Positions 33,209 through 44,372 of a DNA stretch of 64,000 nt are shown in pieces; within the stretch, counting starts at the first letter, position 1; each line of letters starts with the position of its first letter. Source of the DNA: Heliopora coerulea (taxonomy: Eukaryota; Cnidaria; Anthozoa; Scleralcyonacea; Helioporidae). The position numbers and the translations under genes are program-made. The notes under the pieces were generated by a model. That model saw only the letters and a program-made list of their open reading frames with translations. It did not search any database and had not been told where the DNA came from. The DNA is taken from NCBI GenBank assembly GCA_030142905.1, contig JASJOG010000518.1, forward strand, positions 62,001-126,000, read 5' to 3'.

Positions 33209-36085
33209 TTAAAGCTGGTTATAGACTCTGTCAGCTTCGCCTCCTTTGGTATAGGCTCTATTGAATAGCACAGCTTCACTATACCCAAAACTTTTTTTCA
33301 AATATTCAGTTTTAGGCTTAGGAACTGAGAGGTTAATGTGGACATTTCTAAGATTGTAATTATTTAAATTTGCCTCCCTTATAATAAATTTATCTTTTAA
33401 ATTTGGAGCTGAGTGGTTGTTTAATATTTTGTAAATCAAAACTAATTTATTCAATTTAAGACGGTCGTTCAAATTTTTCCATTACATAGCTTGGAGCAGA
33501 TCTGACGACCTCACGTAATTAGCACCTGTCATAACTCTTGCTGCCCTATTTTGTAATTTTTGTATTTTCTCTTTCAGCAGAATTCCACAGTTGTCCCATA
33601 ACGGTGAACAATAATCAAAGTATGGGAGTACGAGAGAATTATATAAATTTAGTAAAGTTTCGTATGGTATGAAAGGTTTAACTCTTTTCATAATTCCAAT
33701 ACCAATACCTGCTTTTTTACATATTGAATCTATATGGTTTTCCCAATTCAACTTTTGATCGACTTCTACACCCAAACATCGAAATGAGGTTTATCGAGTA
33801 ACCGGTTCATCGTTTATCATTAGTTGGTCACTACCAACTTTGTTTTTAAGGTTATAGGATGAACCTATCAACATCAGTTTTGCTTTTTTGGTATGAAGTT
33901 GTAATTTATTTTGGGAAAGCCATTTGATTATATTTTCCAGGTCTTTATTAAGTTTTGCTACTAAATTCGAGAAATTTACCGAGGATGCATATATTTGAGT
34001 ATCATCAGCATACAGACCAGGAGTTGTGTTTTGTAAACATTGTGGCAGATCATTTATATACAACAGAAACAAGAGGGGTCCCAGAATAGATCCCTGTGGA
34101 ACACCGCATACATTTCTTTAGCTGAGGATGTGTAACCATTAACCACACACTCTTGGCTTCTTTTTGTCAAGTAGGATTGGAACCATTTTAGCTCCAATCC
34201 TTGAATTCCAAAATGCTCATGCATCTTCCTTCATAAGATTTTATGATCAATAGAGTCAAAGGCTTTCCTAATATCAATTGAAATTAAACCAACTAATTCC
34301 CCATTATCCATTTTTCCTAACCAATTATCACACATTTGAATTAAAAGGGATAATGTTGAATGTTTTGGGCGAAAACCTGATTGATATCGGGTAAGTAAGG
34401 AATTATTAATCAAGTATTGATACAACTGTCCAAATATTTCTTTCTCAAATATTTTGCTGATGATAGGAAGAATAGAAATTGGGCGATAGTTCTCACATTT
34501 TCGTCTATCTTCTGATTTATAGACAGGTATTACCCTAGCTCTTTTCCAATCATCAACAAATACACCCGTAGAGATTGAACGGTTAAAAATATAGGTCAAA
34601 GATGGGGAAATAATATTGCATGATAATTTGAGAATTTTAGCCGGTATCCCGTCAACCCCAGTAGCCTTGGATACTTTTAGACTTTTTAAATTTTTCAGAA
34701 CACTTGATTCATTAATTGTATAAAAATTAAATTGCGAATTTACATCAGTTGAATTGTCGGGTAATTCTTCATTACCAGATAAACATACTGACTGTGCAGC
34801 CAGAGTTGGACCAATATTAATAAAATAATCGTTTAAATGTTCAGCAATATGTTGGCATTTATTATCTATACTTCCATTTATGTTAATTTCTGCAATATTA
34901 GAAGATTTCCCACCTTCCTAACAGGGTGTTAATGAGCGACCATGTTTTTTTCATATCTCTTGCCCGAGAAAGTTCGTTAATTTTCGTTTGATAATAGACT
35001 GCTTTGGCTCTTTTCATTTCCGAGTTTACTTTATTTCTCTCCGATTTATATTTGTCCCAATGGGTCTGCGAATTATATTTCATTGCTCTCTTTTTATGCA
35101 TGTCCCTAGATCTTATTAATTTTTTAATATCTGAATTTCTCCAAGGGACAGATTTATGCTTTATGTTTTTGTAAATTAAAGGGGCATGCCGGTCGAGAAC
35201 TTCTAGAAAGAAGGATTTACAAATTTGCCAACAATCGTTTGGGTTCACACATTGTGTGATTATGTTCCAAGGTATTCTAGATAAATCCTGACTAAAGTCA
35301 TTGTCATTAAATCTTTTATAATTTCGAACTCTCAGGCAAGTTTGTCTATATTTTGGCATGGTCATATTTTTCACCGCGTAATTTAAGTTATGATCTGACA
35401 TTCCCAGATCAATAACTCCACTACTGGAAATGTTATTAGGTTGATTGGTGAATATTAAATTTATCAAAGTTGATGATGTATTAGTAACTCTGGTTGGTTT
35501 CTTAATCAACTGTTCTAAATTATATAATGCACTCAAAAACATTAACTTCTTGGAGTTAGAATCTTGTTGTGATTTAAGCATATTACAGTTCAGGTCACCT
35601 ATTACAAACAGTTCTTTGTTTTCAGCATCACACTTACTAAGAAACATTTCAAATGCATTGAACAGTTCCATCTCAGAGTTAGGTGGTCTATACCATGCAC
35701 TAATGAGAAATGGCCTACTTCGTTGTTTAGAGATCTCAATACAAATCATTTCAAGACAATCCTAATTTAAATCCATTTGTTCACAAAATGAGTGTACCTC
35801 TCGAATATAAACAACCACTCCACCCCCAAATCTATTACGATCCCTACGAATTACCTTATATCCTGGAATTTTAATTTCACTATCAATAACATAATTATCA
35901 ATTTTAGTCTCATTTATAGCAAGAACGTCAACTTCTAAGTTGGGTATCGTCATTCGAAGCTCATCAATATGTCTTAAAAGACTATTTATATTTAAGCTAG
36001 CAATCTTAAACCCTTTGAGATTTTTAATTTCATGGAAACTTATATCTTTGTTACCTTCTGAGTCAGATATCGATTCATCTATCAA
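33209..36085 (-). pseudogene. CR1-like LINE ORF2: endonuclease and reverse transcriptase
   Basis: From 5': APE endonuclease (SLNINSLLRHIDELR, INETKID, FGGGVVVYIR at 36,085-35,762; FVIGDLNCNML and GMSDHNL at 35,749-34,898); then RT (YRPISILPIISKIFE, QSGFRPKHSTLSLL and ISIDIRKAFDSIDH at 34,599-34,231; [11 protein letters not shown] at 34,072-33,791; GVEVDQKLNWENHI and the C-terminal domain to 33,209). Catalytic residues are present but at least four frame breaks separate the segments. The start at 36,085 overlaps the ORF1 end by four bases, a usual LINE arrangement. Confidence 0.86.
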
Positions 36086-37953
36086 TATGTTCTTGTCCTT
36101 GGCATCTGTGGCACGAGCATCCTCAACAGTTCCCCCAGATTTTGAAGTTGCTTTGAAAAATCCCCAATACTCGATCGTGAATATCGTCCATTTCTAAGAA
36201 ATTTGATGAAATGGACAGCCAGGAGCGCCGAACCCCTTGGGTTAAGGTGTAACTTAGTACCATTAAGGCAGGTCACGTCCAAATTCGTGTTGTCAATGAA
36301 AGTGTAGCCCTGTTTCTGGCATAATTTCTTTAGTAATTCATTAGTTTCTTGAATCTTTAATGATACGTCAACGTCTTTTCTAAGTATTAGGCTGGATATC
36401 GCTATTCTGGCTTCCTTAAACTTGTTTTGTATTGTGGAGCTTAGATGCTGAATATTGTCGCAGCATTCCTGACTTGAGTTAGTAATTAAGTTGTTGGTAC
36501 CAGCGTGTATGATTACTTCTGAGGGTGAAGAATACATTTGGGCCCTTTGGATCTCACTTGCTATATCCTCTGCTGTTTTTCCAGGATATATTAATTTTCT
36601 AATCGAGCTTTTCGAAAGCTTATTGGGATTAATATCTTTAATCATAGAATCTCCAACTAGCAAGATTTTTGGTTTAGAGTTCCTGTCTTTAGGGGTTGTG
36701 TCAGTGCTTCTAACTGTGACTTTCTGCTGACCAATTTCCAATGGTTCAGTTAGGGTAGCCTTGGTTATAGATATGTTGACATCGTCTTCCTGATCACTGA
36801 TGTTGAGGACTTCATACTGGTTCTTTGTCTGCAGAGAATTTGAAGTATCTACTATTGTAGATGTTCCTCTATTCCGTCTCGTTACTTTGGTAAATTCCTG
36901 CTTTTCTTTCCTGCTTTTATCATCAAGATCTTCTTGTAGAGCTCTTCCAGCTGCTCTTAGATTGTTGTTCTCAGTTTCCAGCTCTCCGATCCTCTTTCTT
37001 TCTGCTGGTAATTCTTTTTCACGTTGAATCAACTTCATCGCGGTCATTAAGCTCGATTTCTCATCTTGGAGTTCTATGACCTTGGTTCTAAGATCTGACA
37101 GGGATTGAAATAAGATCTTATTTTTCTCTTTTAATTCTTCATTTTCTCTGTTAAGTTCAAGCTTTTCCTTCTTTAGATCACTTACAACATCCTCCAAGAC
37201 CAGGATAGAGTAAGCTTTATTTTCTTTATTTTCTTTAATAATGGAAATTTCATCTGCAAGGGACTCCAATTTTCTAGTAATAATTTGAGTATAGCTCTAC
37301 AACATGCGTTTAATTTCATAAATTTCTGAATTATTGTTGCAGTTTGCATTGTTTAGATTACTGGAGGAGTTGAGATCATTTGATCGTTCAAATCACCTTA
37401 ATTGTGACCTCGTATGCAAATTACCATCTGGTGACTCTAAGGTGGAATGCAAATTTTGGAACTTTGAACTTTCAGGGTTTACAATGGCTTCGCCGCCCAT
37501 TTTCCTATCAAAATTTAAAAGTTTTTCTTTAATTTCTTCAGCCTTTTCTCCTTTCAGCGTTAAAGTTACATTGTTTGAGTACCATCGTATCGAGACTTCC
37601 CCATTTTCAAACAGTTTACAGTAGCCTCCCGGGGATGTCCATTTCCCAGGCTGTAGTTGTAGTTGATCAACAACTTGACAAAGATTTCTGTAATCTCGTA
37701 GCCATTTCAAGCTTCCCTTCTCCGTGATTAAAACACTGCTTTCATACAAATGACCATCACTTTGACCTTTATCGCTTGCTATATCTCCGTCTTTCGTTTG
37801 CAGCCCAGTGTCGTCCCCATAACCTCGATCTTCATCGCCTGTTGACTCACTTTTGTTCAACGATTCCAATCTCATCTCATCACTATCATCTGCAAGCCCC
37901 TTATCCATTTCTCGTGAAGATAGATGCTGTTTCTCGCCCGTTCCAAGTCCCAA
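36082..37953 (-). pseudogene. CR1-like LINE ORF1 with coiled coil and SGNH esterase domain
   Basis: Three in-frame pieces separated by stops (TGA at 37,393-37,395, TAG near 37,297). The N-terminal piece (37,953 to 37,393) is acidic, then has WTSPGGYCKLFENGE and IRWYSNNVTLTL. The second (37,269 to 36,082) has a heptad-rich coiled coil, a basic linker and an SGNH-hydrolase-like domain: ILLVGDSMIKDI (block I with Ser), HAGTNNL (block III with Asn) and LHLNPRGSALL (block V, where His is expected). ORF1 esterases occur in CR1 elements and are thought to help bind membranes or lipids. Confidence 0.78.
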
Positions 37954-37999
37954 ATAAGATTGTGGTAATCCTTAATATACTTTCGCTCGCTATCAAGAC

Positions 38000-38692
38000 A
38001 ACTAGTTTCACACAATGCAACCTCAATCAGTGCAGTGCTTGGAATCGTTTCATAAGTTTCAAGTTGGAGAAACCTTGTGGAAACGACATGAAGAACAACT
38101 ACGCCCAAGATTAATACCGGAAAAACAATGCACAGAGCAAATTTGTGAACCTCTAGTATCAGAGCAAAATGAAATGGCCAACCCAAAAACCAACAAAGTA
38201 CCAGTTTCAACTCCACCACTCTCACCTACCAAGAACACTGAGTCGAGTAAAAGTACTCAAGAAATTGATACTCCAGAAATAGATCCTGAATCGACTACCC
38301 CACCAAGACCACAAGACGCTGATAGGCAAAACCTAAGTACAACAACCCCTCTACCCGAAGAACTAAAAAGGAGATACCCCATCAGGATTTGAAAACAACC
38401 CATGAGATACTTTTGATCGAACAGTTTTTGACATTTTGATCAAGACACTCTTGATACATTTTTTCAGTTAAACTCTTAATACTACAGTATAAATACTTAG
38501 TCTAGTTTACCTTTTTAAAAAGGGGGCATTTGTCATATCTCTGTATACATTATTCATGCATGCTCGGTTGCAAGATGAGCTCTCCATGTATTGTTGTGAT
38601 CCGCCATGTTAATAAACCTAGTTGTGTTTTTGTTTTGGAAACTTGCGTGTTAATTTATATAAAGTACCTTCGAATTAGTGAAGTCAATACAT
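38000..38692 (+). mobile_element. 3' end of a third Gypsy element: integrase tail and LTR
   Basis: A frame 38,015-38,392 starts with the integrase end (QVGETLWKRHEEQLRPR) followed by a Pro/Ser/Thr-rich tail. Then comes the purine tract AAAAAGGGGGCA and an LTR starting TGTCATATCTC at about 38,532 and ending near ATTACA at 38,692. No upstream pol is present; the 5' side is cut by the LINE. Confidence 0.65.
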
Positions 38693-38712
38693 TACAAAGG
38701 TTATCCATTTTT

Positions 38713-38975
38713 TCAACACTGTCTATTGCATCTAGACCGCTCATGAATCTGCTGAACTTTGAAATTAATATATCTTATGAATTCATTTGTCTTTTGCATT
38801 CGTTTCTGTTCATATTCTTGATATAATTTATTGATAACCTTATTAGACATTTTCTTAATGTACTGAACCGATTGAGTCAAATCACCATCTTCCGACAATT
38901 TAATTAACTCTGATCTTTTTTTATCAATGTCATCATCTAATTTATTATCTTCCTCATTTGCATTTTACCATTTAT
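38713..38975 (-). pseudogene. Polinton small charged protein, unknown
   Basis: A hydrophilic, probably helical protein of about 85 residues rich in Lys, Glu and Gln (frame includes LSEDGDLTQSVQYIKKMSNK). A one-base change near the start shifts the likely first ATG (38,970s) out of frame. TATATAA lies directly before that ATG. Function unknown. Confidence 0.45.
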
Positions 38976-38988
38976 ATATTACAACATT

Positions 38989-39561
38989 TTATTTAATTTG
39001 TGGAATAACTAAGTTGTAGCCATAAGGATATCTCAAATTTATCTCTAAAGTCGCATATTTATTGTTTTTTAATTTACTGATAATGTGTTTCATTTCACCA
39101 TTACTTAATCCGTATAGATGATCATCCATTACTGCTTTCATATTACTGTGGTTTGAATTATATAATGTCACCAACTTTGATATTGAAGTTAACTGCTGAG
39201 TTATCACAATTGTTGAAAGGTTTAAATGTCGAGTGCTGAAACCTAGATTAACTAACTGTGAAGTTCTATTTTTAGCATCCTGTGAGCATGCACAGTCATC
39301 TAGTATAATTAAAGAATTAGTTCCCTTATACACATCAGAAACATGTTTGAGTATTGTATCAACATTATCTTGGTCACACTGAATAGCAATAAAATTTGGA
39401 TCCTTTATATATTTCCACTCCTGGTAAGTTTTATTCCAATCAAATGTTGGACATATCAGAATTATATAATCAAAATGATTATATAATTACATGTCAAGCT
39501 AATATTTTGTTTTTCCACAAGCTTTCATTCCAACAATAAGCATGTTGAATGGTGGTTCCAT
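38989..39561 (-). pseudogene. Polinton DNA-packaging ATPase (FtsK/HerA type)
   Basis: The ATG at 39,561 is followed by MLIVGMKACGKTK, a Walker A motif, then LIILDDCA (Walker B) and a TQQLTSIS stretch (sensor-like Gln), ending at 38,989. Such ATPases pump DNA into capsids. Two in-frame stops lie just after Walker A (near 39,500). TATATTAT abuts the start codon. It lies in the same block as the candidate capsid gene, as in other Polintons. Confidence 0.72.
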
Positions 39562-40080
39562 ATAATATACTGCATAATTAGTATTAAATGTTCTGCAGAT
39601 CATTATTGATGAAATTAACTAAACCGTCAGACACAACAAAAACTTAGATTGTATGGTCTTTAGTAGTTGCTGCGCTCTTTGTCAGCTCCAGAAGAACTCC
39701 AGATTGGGGTTCACCACCTTTCTGCTAGAACCCTAAACAGTCTGATTATCTTCATTAGATTGCAAATCGTTACACAGAAGCTGTCTTTGAAAAAATCCTA
39801 AACAGTTATATTTTTGATCATATTTCATCTTGTTTGAGAACAATCTATTTGCCTCCTCACACAATCTAGCCAGTGTTAGCCTTCTATTGAAATCTTCATA
39901 GTTTTCAAATTTGGTTATGCAAAATTTTCATTATCACCTCTGTTATCCTTAATCAATAAAAAAACAGCTTTCATTCTTTTTTTTTTTGAAACATTGTCAC
40001 ATGCTCACATGGAACACTTCTCCCTGACAAAAAAACTACTTGATAACTCATTTTCCAACTAATCATTCATAATAGTCTCA
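39562..40080 (-). pseudogene. Polinton coding remnant, unknown
   Basis: Discontinuous frames on - include a helical stretch (LARLCEEANRLFSNK) and end before the ATPase start. Several stops; no family recognised. Confidence 0.3.
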
Positions 40081-40123
40081 TATTCTAGATGAAGATTTCA
40101 AGATAGTAATCAGTACTGGCTTC

Positions 40124-41019
40124 GTGTACAAGCTTCAGTACAAGCCCACTGACTCCCATAGTTATCTCTTTTATTCCTCTTCCCACCCCAACCACACCAA
40201 AAGGTCGATCCCTTTCTCTCAGTTTCTTCGTCTTTGCCGCCTTTGCAGTGAAGATGAAGATTTTCAGACCAAAAGTTTGGAAATGAGAAACTTTTTTGTC
40301 CAGCTAGCCTATCCCACCCCACTTCTCGAGACTGCCTTAACCAAGGCTGCCCAGATTCCCTGCTCGGATATCCTCACAGACTCTGTAGTCAATGTTTCCA
40401 AAAAAACTCCTTAGTGCTCACTTACCATCCCTTCAATTTCAAAGTAAAGGATGTCATCCGCAAGAACTTCCATATCCTAAAGAATAACCCTGAAACATCT
40501 TCCATTTTCCCCCATAACCCTCGAGTCTCTTTTCGACATAGCAAAAACATCCGTGAATCCCTAGTTCATAGTTCCCTACCACAGGATATGTCGTCTCCCA
40601 AGGGCACATTTCCCTGTCGCATCAAGAATTGCAAAACCTGTAGTTTCATAGATTCCTCCATTACAACTTCGGCGCCAAAATCTAAGTTCACTGTCAAACA
40701 CCACTTCACTTGTACCTCCTCCCATCTCATTTACTGCATCTCATGCAGCAAATGTGGCATGCTTTACATTGGAGAAACTGGAAGAGGTATGAGAGACAGG
40801 TTTGGGGAGCATCGTCGTGCTGTTACTAAGAACGATGCTAACCAGCCTATTGCCAGGCACTTTAACAGTGCTAATCACAGCCTTCCGGATATGCAAATTC
40901 GAGCTTTAGTTCCCGTTTCCGGTAGCAATGATAGCAGCAAAAGTCAAGAAATGCACCTCAATTCCAAACTTGGAAAACTCCACCCCCATGGTATCAACGA
41001 GCGATTTTCTTACATTTAG
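40124..41019 (+). pseudogene. PLE RT C-terminus and GIY-YIG endonuclease (family 5)
   Basis: Frame 40,124-40,414 ends the RT (KPTDSHSYLFYSSSHPNH; RNFFVQLAYPTPLLETAL). Frame 40,414-41,019 begins right after the stop and contains the Cys cluster CRIKNCKTC and IYCISCSKCGMLYIGETGRG, a complete GIY-YIG core with Arg and His following (DRFGEHRRAV). One stop separates the two halves. The endonuclease part is otherwise intact. Confidence 0.85.
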
Positions 41020-41253
41020 CTCTCAAAACAAACTGTATTTTATCATCTCACTTTCCTTCGCTAGCCCACATTATTATTTTTTACCTCTTTTGCTCTCTTG
41101 TTTCACATAAAATTTGTCATGTGCTTTTCCCTTTCATTGTTTGGTGTTTGTTTTGACCACATTCATTCTATTGGTTCATTTTTGTCACGTGACACACTTT
41201 TTTAGTTTTACTATAAAAGGCCACGTGTTTTTGAATTCCATGCTACTAATCTC

Positions 41254-41283
41254 CTGACGAACGGCCTTCGCTCGAAACGTCTA
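41254..41283 (+). ncRNA. Hammerhead-like motif in PLE family 5 tail
   Basis: CTGACGA box followed by a short arm and CGAAACGTC. CTGANGA, GAAAC and a following GTC all match hammerhead consensus elements. Confidence 0.48.
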
Positions 41284-41384
41284 GAAGCTTTTTTTCTATC
41301 TTTTAGATAGTGTATAACCTCAAGAACGCCGCTGTTTTACCGAAGCTATCTACACTGGACCCACGCGCCTTAGTATTGGCTTCC

Positions 41385-41947
41385 CCCGTTTGAGTAATCA
41401 AAACATCCGAGCTTGCTGGCAAAGTAACAATATATTCCAAATTATTCATCATAGTGTGTGGAATGAACAGCCCGATGTTTTCAAGAATTTTACACAATTT
41501 GAATCGAAGTGCAGTGCCAAAAATATCGAACATAAGCTAACCTTGAACCTTTGCTGTACTACTTGAAGAAGCACCCGAGTCATCTTTACTTGTTAGCTTT
41601 CTCCAATTTTGGCTTCCCAAACTATATTCCAATAGATCGTCATGAATAGATTTAGATAGACATTTATCCTTATAAGTTTCAAATATACTCTCATATGAGT
41701 TATCATAAACAACCTCACCAGCATATTTTATTTCTAAACGAGACTGCAGCAATTTTGATAGGTTATTCTTGAAATGATTCTTTGTATTCCCAGCTTTCAA
41801 GAAGAAGACAACCGTTGCTACTTATAGTTGTTCACCTGGTCTTGCTGAACTAGGATTGAAAGTTACTAAATGCCGTGTTCTCTCTCCATAAATTACAGAT
41901 TTCGAAAATTTTCTATAGTTAGGGTTTAATCTGTTTTCCGTTAACAT
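41385..41947 (-). pseudogene. Candidate Polinton major capsid protein, N-terminal part
   Basis: The ATG at 41,947 (preceded by TATAATATATAA) opens a frame with conserved-looking blocks: FNPSSARPG, LLQSRLEIKYAGEVVYDNS, ESIFETYKD and LEYIVTLP. The expected family is the double jelly-roll capsid. The assignment rests on similarity to capsid proteins of other cnidarian Polintons as I remember them and on proximity to the ATPase. A stop near 41,822 and another near 41,536 break the frame, and the C-terminal two-thirds are missing because of the PLE insertion. Confidence 0.5.
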
Positions 41948-42123
41948 TTATATATTATAATGTATATTTTATTTTCTGGTTCCAAGATATAATATGATAC
42001 CACCAATTATTAAAAAAAATTGATTACTGATAAATATTAGCCCATGACCTCCTTTTTTTTGGCAGTATCTTCTACATCCTCCCATGACATTGATTTTTCA
42101 ACTTTGGAAGCTGGTTTCAATCT

Positions 42124-42743
42124 CTAAGGTTTATAGTTAGCGTTAATAATATCGTTACCACTTCTTTTGAGGCCTATTGACAATCCTGTTGTCAAGGCTT
42201 TTACAGATAAGCCTATAGTTGTTGGAACCACCAATCTTCTTAAAATTTTGTTAAGTCCTGACTGTCTCCATTCGTCATAATATTCTCTAATTTCTATCCC
42301 ACATTCTTCAAAGTCATTTTGATTCAATTGACTGGATTTCGTTTGGAATTGTTTTTCTATGTAGTATAGAGTGCTGTTACTTACTTCTTTTTCAGTTGAA
42401 TGGTATGAGAATTTGTAATTAGTAAATAACCCATCAATTCTTTTCTCAATATGGAAAGCTTTTTTATTCATAAAAAATTTTACAAACTTAGGATCATTCC
42501 ATTCTTCCTCTAAAAGAAGGACATCATTTTTAAAAAAGCAATATTTCTTGCTTGCAAATATCGATCTATATTACCAAAGAATTTTTCCTGTTTGTTACCA
42601 CTTCTTCCCTTCTGTTGAAACCAAATTAAACTATCAAGTAAATCATGATCATCATCTGCTCCAAAATTGGTTTTATCATATTCATCTTCAGGTTCTCTCT
42701 CTTTGTTAATATCCAAATCATTTAAATCTATCTCTTCTGACAT
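42124..42743 (-). pseudogene. Polinton protein of about 200 aa, unknown
   Basis: Two overlapping frames (42,743-42,510 and 42,471-42,124) form one protein broken by a frameshift near 42,500. The N-terminus is acidic (MSEEIDLNDLD). The C-terminus has a moderately hydrophobic stretch, VVPTTIGLSVKALTTGLSIG. TATATAA and TATATATG precede the start. Structural or membrane role possible; unknown. Confidence 0.5.
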
Positions 42744-42746
42744 ATA

Positions 42747-43043
42747 TTAAAACTTATATAATTTACCATTTATTGGAGGACACAGATCTGTTACAATGTC
42801 ATCTAATACCTTCAAATCTGACAATATGTTTTCATCATATGGCACACCTCTTAGATAAGATCTAAGTTGATTCAACACCTATTCATACGATTGATAAGCA
42901 AATTTACATTGTTGGACTTGGTCTGAGATGTTGCTTTTTGTGATATATCCCTGTATGATAACACCACATCCTGTAGCTGCTAAGGTTGCTATCAAACATA
43001 GAGACAGAGCTGACACTGCAACAGTTAAAAAAATTGACGACAT
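42747..43043 (-). pseudogene. Polinton small membrane protein
   Basis: About 98 codons from the ATG at 43,043. They begin with a hydrophobic segment (SSIFLTVAVSALSLCLIATL) that looks like a signal or transmembrane helix, then a soluble part. One in-frame TAG near 42,885. The stop overlaps the upstream region of the next gene (42,743), showing compact, virus-like packing. Confidence 0.5.
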
Positions 43044-43086
43044 ATTCAATCCTAGATATATTTTTTTATACTTCTTATACTTCCAC

Positions 43087-43510
43087 TCAATGATAAAAAC
43101 AGTATAGTCTCTTTAACCCATCAATTTTGTCATCAGTAAAGTCCTTAGACACATCATCTGTGTTGAACCAACTGAGGAATATGAGGTTAATATTGCTAAG
43201 TTTTTTTCCATTACAATAAATAAACAATCGATTCTGGCCTGAATCAATATTCCAGAGAATACTCACACAGATAAATTTATTTAAAACACCACAATTACTC
43301 TTAGATCCATAAGACCCTATTTTTTTAGATCCCAATATAGGACTAACAGTCAAATAATCTGAAGTCAAATAAAGTCAAATAAACCATATGAAACAACTAA
43401 ATCAGACTTGGTAAAAACGTCACAAACTTGTCAAAACCTCGATTGTCATGTCCGAACAAACCATTATGAATCCAATAGTTATTGGCATCATATCTGTTGA
43501 ACTCGTGACG
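43087..43510 (-). pseudogene. Polinton coding remnant, unknown
   Basis: Open frame 43,368-43,087 plus an upstream frame on - reading GYFHRHEFNRYDANNYW (about 43,515-43,395). No family recognised; they may belong to two different genes. Confidence 0.35.
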
Positions 43511-43739
43511 GTGGAAGTAACCAACAAGCACAATATATTTATTAAAGAAAAGTTTTAATTTAACAAATACATTCACTTATACGTGATCTAAACAACTAAC
43601 TTGTTACAAAAATTATAGAAGATAATATTACAGTGTCCATGTGATCATGACACGTGATTAAGATGTTAACCAATCAGGTTATATTAATGTTTATCTTAAC
43701 AATATCCATTTAGCCGATACACGATAAACACATTTGTTC

Positions 43740-43830
43740 TTTTGATGGGTTCGATCCCCGTCTGGGGCTCAGAAATCATTTTCTGAGTATCGAGCTTGAA
43801 GATCGTTCATCTACCTCGCCACATTTCTTT
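43740..43830 (+). repeat. 5'-truncated SINE, copy 3
   Basis: Begins GGGTTCGATCCCCGTCTGG and continues with the same body as the copy at 32,687 (TCTGAGTAT, GAGCTTGAAGATCG, TCATCTACC). Confidence 0.6.
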
Positions 43831-44372
43831 CTTGGCCAACTTTTTGGTTAAGATTAATGTTGCTAAGCATCTGCTGACTGCCGCTAAATTTCATAAAATA
43901 TCGCTCATTTACTTTTTCAAAATCAGCACAAACTGTTGGTTTCAATTAATTATTTGATTAAACAGCATTTAATTTGCTCAATGTTAAATTGTATAAAATA
44001 GATACTCGTCTTGAACTATCAAAATTTACTTCAGATGAATTCACGTGATCTAACTTGTACAAACAAACGCCGTTTCTTGTAATATATTCTCACATCAAAG
44101 TTTCGATTAACTTGGTATATAATTGGAAAGAAATATTTTGCTAATTCCATCTAAGTCATCTATTGGAGCTGGTGTGTTTTTTAAAAAGTTTAACAGCATA
44201 TTTAACTCACCAGACATTGTTTTAACTCTTCTTCAACATTCTCAACCTCATTTTCATATCTGTAACATAAACTCATAATATATTATACGATATATTTGCT
44301 TATTAATACACCAGAAATAGAAGATATTACTAGTGCAGCAACTAAATCGTTATCATTACTTTTGCTAATGGA
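43831..44372. other. Polinton region without clear genes
   Basis: AT-rich. A short - frame near 44,220-44,110 (MSGELNMLLNFLKNTPAP) may be a small gene of under 40 codons. Nothing else recognised. Confidence 0.35.

Larger units (their letters stand above)
33008..37990 (-). mobile_element. CR1-like LINE, nearly full length
   Basis: About 5 kb on -. The 3' end (33,008-33,026) is a run of TTCA/ATTC tetramers, as in CR1/L2 families. ORF1 and ORF2 are both recognisable from 5' to 3'. Frameshifts near 34,900, 34,230, 34,080 and 33,480 and several stops show it is inactive. The 5' edge, about 37,960-38,000, abuts a Gypsy fragment of opposite orientation. Confidence 0.85.
40085..41385 (+). mobile_element. 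PLE fragment (family 5) inserted in the Polinton capsid gene
   Basis: Carries RT C-terminus and GIY-YIG endonuclease on +, a hammerhead-like motif and a distinctive tail ending near CCACGCGCC. The candidate capsid frame is interrupted at its right edge. No target duplication could be delimited. Confidence 0.72.

Noticed and set aside
38700..38760. Left terminal inverted repeat of the Polinton
   Set aside because: No inverted match was found near 56.5 kb; the left edge probably abuts the Gypsy LTR and the true end is lost.
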